The notes: generated by a model from the letters alone, not told the origin. A stretch of 9,821 nt of DNA from Candidatus Melainabacteria bacterium GWA2_34_9 (GCA_001784535.1 MFRJ01000011.1:1-9821); one strand, 5' to 3'. Positions 1 to 5,579 are shown, counted from the stretch's first letter. Translations and numbers: made by a program.

Positions 1-752
1 ACGCTCTTAAATCAGTTTTAAAAGGCAAAGGATATGTAACTTCTGTAGGGGATGAAGGCGGATTCGCTCCTAACCTTTCTTCAAACGAAGAAGCTATTGA
101 TGTAATTCTTACAGCTATTGAAAAAGCGGGTTATTCAACTAACGATATCAAAATTGCTCTTGACGTTGCAAGTTCAGAATTCTATAAAGACGGTAAATAT
201 GTTCTTGAAGGCGAAGGCAAAACATTCTCAAAAGATGAAATGGTAAGCTTCTTGAAAGACCTTTCAAATAAATACCCAATCATCTCAATCGAAGATGGAA
301 TGAGCGAAAACGATTGGGAAGGCTGGAAAGCTCTTACCGACGAAATTGGCGACAGAGTTCAGCTTGTTGGTGACGATTTATTCGTTACAAACACCAAAAA
401 ACTTGCTGAAGGTATCGTTAAAGGCGTTGGAAACAGCATTCTCGTTAAAGTTAACCAAATTGGAACACTTAGCGAAACTTTAGCGGCTGTTAATCTTGCT
501 CACAAAGGCGGATATACTGCGGTTATGAGCCACAGATCAGGCGAAACGGAAGATTCAACTATCGCTGATCTTGCTGTAGCTTTAAATTGCGGACAAATTA
601 AAACAGGCTCCGCTTCCAGAAGCGACAGAATTGCCAAGTACAACCAGCTTATCAGAATTGAACAAGAGCTTGGATGTGCTGCAAGATACCCCGGAATGAA
701 AGCTTTCGGCATACTTAAAAATGCTTATTCAGCTCAGGAATTATGCGTATAG
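1..752 (+). CDS. eno: Enolase (phosphopyruvate hydratase), C-terminal part, 5' end outside window
   Basis: Enolase interconverts 2-phosphoglycerate and phosphoenolpyruvate in cytoplasmic glycolysis. The reading frame is open from the first base (first full codon at 3-5) and ends with TAG at 750-752, giving about 249 residues, a little over half of the usual ~430. The TIM-barrel signatures follow in order: VGDEGGFAPN (catalytic Glu codon at 54-56), ALDVASSEF (metal Asp at 162-164), SIEDGM (metal Glu at 291-293), LVGDDLFVTN, LVKVNQIGTL (catalytic Lys at 447-449), SHRSGETED, and IKTGSASRSD (substrate Lys at 600-602). All expected active-site residues are present, so the enzyme should be active. 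The C-terminus continues past the usual YPGxKAF end with GILKNAYSAQELCV, slightly longer than common enolases. GC looks higher than in its neighbours, as expected for a highly expressed gene. A hairpin terminator follows. Confidence 0.98.
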   Translation, partial: ALKSVLKGKGYVTSVGDEGGFAPNLSSNEEAIDVILTAIEKAGYSTNDIKIALDVASSEFYKDGKYVLEGEGKTFSKDEMVSFLKDLSNKYPIISIEDGMSENDWEGWKALTDEIGDRVQLVGDDLFVTNTKKLAEGIVKGVGNSILVKVNQIGTLSETLAAVNLAHKGGYTAVMSHRSGETEDSTIADLAVALNCGQIKTGSASRSDRIAKYNQLIRIEQELGCAARYPGMKAFGILKNAYSAQELCV

Positions 753-784
753 CTTTTGCGAACTGAATTCTTAAGTATAAATTC

Positions 785-817
785 AAAAAGAGTTGACTGA
801 AAAAGTCAGCTCTTTTT
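785..817 (+). terminator. Rho-independent terminator of enolase
   Basis: A 14-bp stem (785-798 with 804-817, one G-T wobble) closes a 5-nt GAAAA loop. The right arm ends in TCTTTTT, so the U-tract is part of the stem. It lies 33 bases after the enolase stop, and the A-run of the left arm would also give a U-tract on the minus strand. Confidence 0.9.
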
Positions 818-881
818 ATGTAAAAATTTTTTAATTTTAATAAATTTAATAGCAATAAAAAGAGTCTTACAGTTTTAATAA

Positions 882-910
882 TTATGTAAGTTAATTTAAA
901 ACTTACATAA
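882..910. repeat. Perfect inverted repeat upstream of the small membrane protein gene
   Basis: TTATGTAAGTT at 882-892 is perfectly complementary to AACTTACATAA at 900-910, with a 7-nt AT-only spacer. The repeat ends 18 bases before the ATG at 929, and there is no T-run after it, so it does not look like a terminator. It could be an operator, or a 5'-UTR stem-loop just upstream of the ribosome site GGGAAG (919-924). I could not place a convincing -10/-35 pair between it and the enolase terminator. Confidence 0.6.
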
Positions 911-928
911 ATTCTATTGGGAAGCATA

Positions 929-1708
929 ATGTATATAACCACTAATCCCGTAAATCAAGAACTATTTAAAAATTTTGAAGCAGCGAGAACCTGGTCCAAT
1001 AATAGTGTTGTGTCTAAAGATATAGTAGATATTTCTTCTACCAAAACACAAGTAAAAAAAGAAAAGCTTAATTTGCCTGTATTATGCACAACAGCAATAG
1101 GAACTTTGGCTTCAGTATTATTTATTCGAAAATATCAGTGCATGTCTATTAAAAATGACTTAATGAAATTAAGCAGATCAAGTGATATTAAGACAAATTT
1201 AAAAAATATTATAAATTTTGTTAATCTGAATATTAACTTGAAAGAAATGTTAATTCTAGGCGTTGGCTCTATTTGTGGCGGATTAACAGGAGGAATGATT
1301 GCAGATAAAAACAAAAACACTAAAAATAAACTAAAAGAAAGCATTTATCAGTTTACTAATATTTTTGTTCCTGCAGCTCTTGTAACCGGATTACTAAAAT
1401 TGATTGAAAAATCTAAAATTTCTAATCCTATTAATACCAGAATTGCTAAAATCGGAGCCGTTGTTGCCGGTATAGGAATCGGAATGAAGAGTTCTTCTAT
1501 GATTTGCAATAAAATCAACAATTCTGTTGTAGATAAAGACACTAAAGAAAAAAGAGCTATAAAATTAAAAGATGGGATTATGCAGCTTGACGATATTTCA
1601 TTGGCTTTAATATTGGCAACCCCAAAATTAGCAGGCAAATTATGTGTTAATAAAATCATACCTATTTTATTTTTAACCTGTGGATATGAAGCAGGCAAAC
1701 AGAAATGA
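929..1708 (+). CDS. Hypothetical small membrane protein with glycine-rich segments
   Basis: I do not recognise this family. I chose the ATG at 929, because GGGAAG (919-924) sits just before it; an in-frame TTG at 917 has no ribosome site of its own. The 259-residue product has a polar N-terminal ~48 residues, then hydrophobic segments at about 49-66, 107-125, 145-159 and 174-190, and a hydrophobic C-terminal stretch near 225-255. The second (GVGSICGGLTGGMIA) and fourth (GAVVAGIGIGM) have glycine spacing like glycine zippers, which pack membrane helices tightly. Loops are rich in Lys and Asn. No signal peptidase site, enzyme motif or known fold is visible. It is convergent with the next gene and appears to be transcribed alone. 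That it sits in the inner membrane is an inference from the hydrophobic segments; its function is unknown. Confidence 0.8.
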   Translation: MYITTNPVNQELFKNFEAARTWSNNSVVSKDIVDISSTKTQVKKEKLNLPVLCTTAIGTLASVLFIRKYQCMSIKNDLMKLSRSSDIKTNLKNIINFVNLNINLKEMLILGVGSICGGLTGGMIADKNKNTKNKLKESIYQFTNIFVPAALVTGLLKLIEKSKISNPINTRIAKIGAVVAGIGIGMKSSSMICNKINNSVVDKDTKEKRAIKLKDGIMQLDDISLALILATPKLAGKLCVNKIIPILFLTCGYEAGKQK

Positions 1709-1722
1709 TTTTTTAAAATTGC

Positions 1723-1748
1723 AAAAAGCTTTATTTATTAGCTTTTTT
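1723..1748. terminator. Weak bidirectional hairpin between convergent genes
   Basis: AAAAAGCT (1723-1730) pairs with AGCTTTTT (1740-1747) around a 9-nt AT-only loop. Both outer flanks are A or T runs, so it could end transcription from either side. It contains the TAA stop of the minus-strand gene (1731-1733). The stem has only two G-C pairs, so termination may be partial. Confidence 0.5.
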
Positions 1749-2249
1749 AGCAGGAGTTGGCTTAGGTTCCAGTATTTTTACTTCATCAACGTCAACCCAG
1801 GGATCTCCAAGTGCTGTTGAAAATACCGTTCCCTTAATTTCAATTTTATCTCCGCTTTCAAGATCGATAAGTTTTTCTGCTTTATCTCTTTTTATTATAA
1901 ATTTAAGCTCGGACAAAGGAATCGTCTGACCTTTGTTTTCCACATCAGGTCTTTTAATTATGAATGAAATATAATCTTTCGAACTTTTTTTTACAGGCGG
2001 ATAATCAAGTCCTATTGTGGAAAATTTATCAAACAAAGCAATCATTTTAATCTTTTTATTAAGATAAGATTGAGGATTTGCAACTAAAGCTAAAGGATCT
2101 ACGGCTTCATATTGAACAACAGAATTTGTAACTGATACACTGGCTTTTGCATCTTTTACAGCAGTATTAGCACAAATTCCTACATTAGAAATTGTTGTTG
2201 CTACTGTAATAGCTAAAATTAAAGCAGTTACTTTTAAAGTATTTATCAT
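1731..2249 (-). CDS. Secreted small protein with OB-fold-like C-terminal region
   Basis: The 172-residue protein begins with a Sec-type signal peptide: one Lys, a hydrophobic core at about 7-23, and a likely signal peptidase I site after Ala27 (ICA). There is no lipobox, so it is probably free in the periplasm or released. The mature part opens with a Thr/Ser/Val-rich linker, then VDPLALVANPQSYLNKKIKM (50-69), and ends with alternating beta-type stretches (SGDKIEIKGTV, WVDVDEVKILEP, 132-162) that resemble the strands of a small OB-fold barrel. The tail KPTPAKKANK is basic. The SD site GAGGA (2259-2263) is 10 bases from the ATG. It lies 81 bases downstream of the VWA gene on the same strand with no clear terminator between, so the two are probably co-transcribed. 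The OB-fold is my structural reading, and no ligand can be named. Confidence 0.82.
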   Translation of the reverse strand: MINTLKVTALILAITVATTISNVGICANTAVKDAKASVSVTNSVVQYEAVDPLALVANPQSYLNKKIKMIALFDKFSTIGLDYPPVKKSSKDYISFIIKRPDVENKGQTIPLSELKFIIKRDKAEKLIDLESGDKIEIKGTVFSTALGDPWVDVDEVKILEPKPTPAKKANK

Positions 2250-2330
2250 AAATATTTTTCCTCGTTTTTATCTTTCTTTTTATATATTAGCATTTAAATT
2301 TTTCATAAAACCAATAAAATTTTATTCAAT

Positions 2331-3188
2331 TTATTTGGAGAAAATTTTGCCTTCAACTTCTTTCTGTACATTTAAACTGTTTCTAAGGCTTTTTGTGAAC
2401 TCGGCAGAATTATTAGCGGTATAAAACTTGCCATGAGTAGCAAGAGCCGTACATTTCAATTGGCTTATCGCTTCTGGTTCCGATGAAATATCAAAACCTA
2501 TTACATCAATAGTCACATCGGTTCTTCTTTTCATTAAATCGATAGCAAAATCGCAGGGGTTTCCTCCGCAGGTGTCCATTCCATCACTAACCAGAATAAT
2601 TCTTTTTCTCCCCCGTATCCCTGAAAAATCATTATTTATAGACTGATCCAACGAATAACAAATAGGCGTCCATCCTACCGCATCCAAATTTTTTAATTGC
2701 GCTGATATTGCATTTTGCGTCTTATGACCTATCGGAACCAAAAGTTCTGTAGCTTTGCAACCGTCAAGACCAAACAAACCTCCATCAGCATGTCCATAAA
2801 CTCTAAAGCCCATATTAATATTTTTAGGAAGTTGCCCTAAAACATCATTAATTACATCTCTTGCGATATCAATTTTACGTTTGCCCCTTGATTGATCATC
2901 CATACTGTAAGAACAATCAAGTATTACAAGGACATTTTCCCTCTTATCAACCACCTGAGGGCTGTAGTCATCAGGGGTGTTGTAAATATTGAAATTTGTA
3001 TCCGTATTCTTCACATTGTGATAATTATTTGAAAATAGGTTTTTATTAAAACTCATTGATTCCGCAGGTATTATTGCCTGACAGAATTTTAATGTCTTTT
3101 CCGCACTTGATTTGCCAAAAATTGGAGTTAAACATAAAAATATAAAAATTAGTGAAAAAATTGATATTAATAAAAAAAATTTTTTCAT
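2331..3188 (-). CDS. Secreted von Willebrand factor A (VWA) domain protein
   Basis: This 285-residue protein has a signal peptide or N-terminal membrane anchor (MKKFF, then a hydrophobic core to about residue 24), a low-complexity linker to about 80, and one VWA domain at about 83-280. VWA domains bind protein ligands through a metal-ion site (MIDAS). All its parts are visible: D91-x-S93-x-S95 in LDCSYSMDD, Thr174 in GWTPICYSL, and Asp202 in LVSDGMDTCGG. The surrounding blocks (GFRVYGH, ATELLVPIG, VSDGxxTCGGxPC) are typical of a bacterial VWA group, and the many Cys (92, 144, 177, 207, 212) could form disulfides outside the cytoplasm. The SD site GGAG (3198-3201) lies 9 bases from the ATG. 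It is divergent from the pilin-like gene and upstream of the secreted OB-like gene. Role inferred: surface or periplasmic metal-dependent adhesion or scaffold; the ligand is unknown. Confidence 0.93.
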   Translation of the reverse strand: MKKFFLLISIFSLIFIFLCLTPIFGKSSAEKTLKFCQAIIPAESMSFNKNLFSNNYHNVKNTDTNFNIYNTPDDYSPQVVDKRENVLVILDCSYSMDDQSRGKRKIDIARDVINDVLGQLPKNINMGFRVYGHADGGLFGLDGCKATELLVPIGHKTQNAISAQLKNLDAVGWTPICYSLDQSINNDFSGIRGRKRIILVSDGMDTCGGNPCDFAIDLMKRRTDVTIDVIGFDISSEPEAISQLKCTALATHGKFYTANNSAEFTKSLRNSLNVQKEVEGKIFSK

Positions 3189-3242
3189 AAAAAATTTCTC
3201 CAGTTAAAATTCAAATTTATAATACAAATCCAAATCTGAATA

Positions 3243-3258
3243 TTAACCGATAGGTTAA
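3243..3258. promoter_or_regulatory. Candidate operator (inverted repeat) between divergent genes
   Basis: TTAACC-GATA-GGTTAA is a perfect 6-bp inverted repeat with a 4-base centre in the 150-bp space between the VWA gene (minus) and the pilin-like gene (plus). It sits 30 bases upstream of the pilin -35 box. It also covers the -35 position of a possible minus-strand promoter whose -10 would be TATTAT (3219-3224). Such placement fits a transcription factor site, but no regulator gene is in view. Confidence 0.4.
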
Positions 3259-3288
3259 AAACTTTTTTATTTTCAACTATTCACTCAA

Positions 3289-3316
3289 TTGATAAATAAT
3301 TAACATACTTTATAAT
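3289..3316 (+). promoter_or_regulatory. Sigma70-type promoter of the pilin-like gene
   Basis: A -35 box TTGATA (3289-3294) and a perfect -10 box TATAAT (3311-3316) are separated by 16 bases. The expected start of transcription, near 3322-3324, leaves only about 15 bases before the first ATG at 3339. Confidence 0.75.
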
Positions 3317-3338
3317 AAATATATAATTATTATTAAAT

Positions 3339-4028
3339 ATGAAAAATATGAAAAACATGACAGGCAGACAAACATACAGATTTTGGAATAAAAAGACAGG
3401 TTTTACACTGGCAGAACTTTTGCTTACAGTGACTATAATCGGAATTATTGCTTCTTTAACAATTCCTGAATTAATTACTTCTGTTCAGGAAAGTCAATAC
3501 AAAACAGCTTTTAAAAAAAATTATGCTAATTTATCAAATGTAACCAATCAAATTATAGAAGATAATCCAAATGCTTATGCGTCTTGGACTAACCATAATA
3601 AAGTAAGAGATGAATATGAAAATTATTTTACTTTCCTTAAAACATGTAATAGCTATACACCTCAGGATGGTGTATGTTGGTCTATAGGAACCAAATACCT
3701 TAATGGCGCATCAAGAGGTGCTACAAGTACAGATCAGAATTCAATGGCGGTTTTGAATGATGGAACTTTTTTAAGTTTTCATATGAATGCTACTCTTTGC
3801 CAAGGAGGTAGTATCTCTCCTTGTTGGGGTTCTGTCAATATTGATGTAAATGGGTTCAAAAAACCTAACACGCTGGGAAAAGATATTTTTATAGTTTTTA
3901 TAACACCAACAAGGCTTGTACCGAGCGCACCTGATGGATTTTATGGCTGTGATCCTCAAGCCAGTTCGGGTAGGCTTTATTTAGGTGAGGCTTGTGCCAG
4001 GTTAGTTCTTACAAATACAGATTACTAA
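3339..4028 (+). CDS. Type IV pilin-like / type II secretion pseudopilin protein
   Basis: The 229-residue protein carries a class III (prepilin) leader. A basic 21-residue leader ends KKTG, is cut by prepilin peptidase before Phe22, and is followed by FTLAELLLTVTIIGIIASLTIPELI with the conserved Glu five residues after the cut (Glu26). The hydrophobic helix at about 22-43 anchors the subunit before assembly and forms the filament core. The globular part has several Cys (near TCNSYTPQDGVC, CQGGSISPC and CDP...GEAC) that could make disulfide loops typical of pseudopilin heads. Three Met codons lie close together (3339, 3348, 3357); none has a clear SD site, so the true start is uncertain and the leader could be 15 residues. 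No other pilus or secretion gene is near, so it is probably an orphan (minor) pilin. Its stop codon overlaps the stop of the convergent ArgZ-like gene by 4 bases. Confidence 0.93.
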   Translation: MKNMKNMTGRQTYRFWNKKTGFTLAELLLTVTIIGIIASLTIPELITSVQESQYKTAFKKNYANLSNVTNQIIEDNPNAYASWTNHNKVRDEYENYFTFLKTCNSYTPQDGVCWSIGTKYLNGASRGATSTDQNSMAVLNDGTFLSFHMNATLCQGGSISPCWGSVNIDVNGFKKPNTLGKDIFIVFITPTRLVPSAPDGFYGCDPQASSGRLYLGEACARLVLTNTDY

Positions 4029-4828
4029 TCAAGTCTGAGGGTAAGACATTTGGCAGAACCGCCTGCTTTCATAAATTCTGACAAATCAACTTCGTAAGTG
4101 TCAAAACCTTTTTCCTTAAGCTCATTCTTAAGTCTGTCAGTTGTATTGTTCATTATCACAGACCTGTCAATATTGACTGCATTACAACAAAATCCAAGAG
4201 CTTCCTCTTCTGTAGCTATAATACGTTTTTCTTCAGGAAAATCTTTTTCAATAATTCTATTCGCATATTCATCGAAAGCAGTAGGATAATATATCAAATA
4301 ACCGTCTGACAAAGGACAAAAGCAAGTATCCAAATGGTAAAATCTTTTATCAACAAGCTCGAGCGAGATTATTTTTAAATTTAAAAGATACGCTATGTAA
4401 GTATGCGCAGTTATATCAGTTCTTGTTATATAACCTGAATATAAAGTTTCTCCGGAGAATAAAGCATCGCCTGCACCTTCAAAATGCATGTTTTCAGGAA
4501 GATATTCCAGATTAAATCCCTGTTTTTCGAGCCATTCCGCATAAAATTTTTCTTCAGGCTGTCTTTCAGGAGGTCTAAATCTGCTTATCACAGCCGTATC
4601 TTTATAAATCAAAGCCGCATTTGCAGTAAACACAATATCTGGCTGTCCCGGTTGAGCCTGCATTGTTACAACTTCTCCACCGAGGTTAATTATAATATTT
4701 TTTAACTCATTCCACTTATCAATAGAAACTTCATTGTCACAACCTGTACCTTTTTTCATCCAGGGATTTATTTCATAATCAATATTTTTATAATAATCCG
4801 GTGGACACATTAAAAATTTAGCGGTCAT
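4025..4828 (-). CDS. Arginine dihydrolase-like amidinohydrolase (stand-alone AgrE/ArgZ N-domain; DDAH/arginine deiminase superfamily)
   Basis: The 267-residue protein aligns from memory along its whole length with the N-terminal domain of cyanobacterial AgrE/ArgZ, which hydrolyses arginine to ornithine, two NH3 and CO2. Blocks shared: FLMCPPDYY, INPWM, PDIVFTANAALI (64-75), ISRFRPPERQPEE, HFEGAGDAL (115-123), RFYHLDTCFCPL (162-173), IYYPTAFDEY, and AGGSAKCLTLRL. Expected catalytic residues are present: Asp64, Glu117, Asp121, His165 and nucleophile Cys261. Asn70 matches the Asn (71 in ArgZ, as I recall) that marks dihydrolases from simple deiminases. Cyanobacterial enzymes continue into LOR and ornithine cyclodeaminase-like domains; this one stops after the first. 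The ATG follows the LOR-LOR gene by 26 bases, with an SD-like AAAGG at a long 12-base spacing, so the two form an operon. Older annotation would call it dimethylarginine dimethylaminohydrolase-like. Confidence 0.9.
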   Translation of the reverse strand: MTAKFLMCPPDYYKNIDYEINPWMKKGTGCDNEVSIDKWNELKNIIINLGGEVVTMQAQPGQPDIVFTANAALIYKDTAVISRFRPPERQPEEKFYAEWLEKQGFNLEYLPENMHFEGAGDALFSGETLYSGYITRTDITAHTYIAYLLNLKIISLELVDKRFYHLDTCFCPLSDGYLIYYPTAFDEYANRIIEKDFPEEKRIIATEEEALGFCCNAVNIDRSVIMNNTTDRLKNELKEKGFDTYEVDLSEFMKAGGSAKCLTLRLD

Positions 4829-4854
4829 GTTTTTTAAATTCCTTTATATAAAAA

Positions 4855-5325
4855 CTACTGTTCTATTAGAACGGCTCCCTGTTTGATAATTTTTTCAAGA
4901 AGATTATCCATGATTTGCTGATTTGTAGTAGAAATTTTAATTTTCGCATAAGAAAAATCTTTTTTTTCTAAGCCGATTTTTATTTCCTGCACTTCGCATC
5001 TGGCATTATTACTAAATATCATATCAAGAATTTTAGATAAAGTTAAAGAATCTACAATATGACCCTGAATTTCTATAGTTTTGGAAACTATTTTAACAGG
5101 AGTTGCTCCATATTTTTTTAAACTTTCTATTAAATCATCAAGAGCTTTTCTGTTTTCAGAGCGTATTTTTATTCTTGCATAAGAATCATCTGCTCTAATT
5201 TCGCCTACTTTTAATTCTTTGATTTTGCATATACAACCGCTGTCAACTATTTCGTCAAGTACTGACGTTAATCTAAGGGTGTCAAAAATATCTCCCTTTA
5301 ATTCGACAGTGCATTTATAATCCAT
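4855..5325 (-). CDS. Tandem LOR/SDH-domain protein (AgrE/TIGR00300-type middle domain, duplicated)
   Basis: The 156-residue protein is two copies of one ~73-residue domain with a 77-residue period (about 5-77 and 82-154). Equivalent positions include G11/G88, D15/D92, L23-D24/L100-D101, G41/G118, D46/D123, SYA 48-50/125-127, IKI 52-54/129-131 and GA 73-74/150-151. The pattern (E-x-x-G-x-I-x-D-x-L-x-L-x-x-x-L-D, then V-G, then SYARIKI, then GA) matches the LOR/SDH bifunctional-enzyme conserved region found in the middle of AgrE/ArgZ and in archaeal TIGR00300 ornithine cyclodeaminases. No signal peptide, membrane segment or nucleotide-binding loop is present, so it is cytosolic and probably non-catalytic. 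The SD AGGAG (5337-5341) is 11 bases from the ATG. It is the first gene of the unit with the ArgZ-like enzyme, which suggests it binds, senses or regulates that enzyme or its product. Confidence 0.85.
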   Translation of the reverse strand: MDYKCTVELKGDIFDTLRLTSVLDEIVDSGCICKIKELKVGEIRADDSYARIKIRSENRKALDDLIESLKKYGATPVKIVSKTIEIQGHIVDSLTLSKILDMIFSNNARCEVQEIKIGLEKKDFSYAKIKISTTNQQIMDNLLEKIIKQGAVLIEQ

Positions 5326-5391
5326 TGAATTTTAATCTCCTAGTAATAAAAACAATACATTGCTTTTATTTAATAATTCCCATGTCAATAA

Positions 5392-5406
5392 TTCAGATTC
5401 TCTGAA
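5392..5406. repeat. Short palindrome at the predicted mRNA start of the LOR-ArgZ unit
   Basis: TTCAGA and TCTGAA flank a 3-base centre (5398-5400), a perfect 6-bp inverted repeat. It begins at the position expected for transcription start of the minus-strand unit, so it could be a 5'-end stem-loop of the mRNA or a protein site. Confidence 0.4.
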
Positions 5407-5412
5407 AACTTA

Positions 5413-5441
5413 AATATACTCGAAAAATTAAGTTTTTTCAA
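5413..5441 (-). promoter_or_regulatory. Promoter of the LOR-ArgZ unit, straddled by an inverted repeat
   Basis: On the minus strand, -35 TTGAAA (5441-5436) and -10 TATATT (5418-5413) are separated by exactly 17 bases; each matches five of six consensus bases. An inverted repeat with 9-bp perfect arms (5405-5413 and 5428-5436, core AAAACTTAA and TTAAGTTTT, arm centres 23 bases apart) brackets the -10 box and reaches the -35, as an operator would. The predicted leader to the ATG at 5325 is about 80 bases. Confidence 0.6.
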
Positions 5442-5488
5442 TAAAAATTAAACTCGCAGAAGATAAAAACAATGTAAAGAAATGCAAC

Positions 5489-5519
5489 AGTATATACTTT
5501 TTATTAAATTTGTATATAC
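5489..5519. promoter_or_regulatory. Pair of palindromic operator-like sites
   Basis: AGTATATACT (5489-5498) is a perfect 10-bp palindrome. GTATATAC recurs at 5512-5519 with its centre 22 bases away, about two helical turns, so both face the same side of the DNA. The second copy overlaps the -35 box of the plus-strand promoter, fitting repression by a dimeric regulator. The AT-rich background makes chance possible. Confidence 0.45.
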
Positions 5520-5537
5520 TAGATGTTTTTATATAAT
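5510..5537 (+). promoter_or_regulatory. Sigma70-type promoter of the Pro/Tyr-rich repeat protein
   Basis: -35 TTGTAT (5510-5515) and a perfect -10 TATAAT (5532-5537) are 16 bases apart. The expected transcription start is near 5544, giving a leader of about 30 bases with the GAGGG ribosome site (5564-5568) 7 bases before the ATG at 5576. Confidence 0.7.
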
Positions 5538-5561
5538 AGTATAGGAAGTGAAAAATAAATA

Positions 5562-5579
5562 ATGAGGGAAAAAAAATGA
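5562..5579 (+). other. Possible 5-codon leader ORF overlapping the next start codon
   Basis: ATG at 5562 opens MREKK and stops at TGA 5577-5579, overlapping the ATG of the repeat protein as ATGA. A GGAAG ribosome-like site lies at 5544-5548. Its last codons form the heptamer A-AAA-AAA (5570-5576); a -1 slip there would read straight into the repeat protein. The ORF is too short to be sure of. Confidence 0.25.

Noticed and set aside
793..822. TTGACT...TATGTA as a promoter for the membrane protein gene
   Set aside because: The -35-like bases are part of the enolase terminator stem and the -10 match is poor.
917..931. TTG at 917 as the start of the small membrane protein
   Set aside because: No ribosome site precedes it; GGGAAG lies downstream of it and just before the ATG at 929.
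1348..1698. 116-codon minus-strand ORF antisense to the membrane protein
   Set aside because: It has no SD or promoter of its own, its composition mirrors the opposite strand, and the plus-strand gene is better supported.
2313..2326. 14-bp palindrome between the VWA and OB-like genes
   Set aside because: It consists only of A and T with no loop, and is expected by chance in such AT-rich spacer; it is not a credible terminator.
5383..5388. Perfect TTGACA on the minus strand upstream of the LOR gene
   Set aside because: No -10-like hexamer lies 15-19 bases downstream; the TTGAAA-17-TATATT pair upstream is a better promoter.
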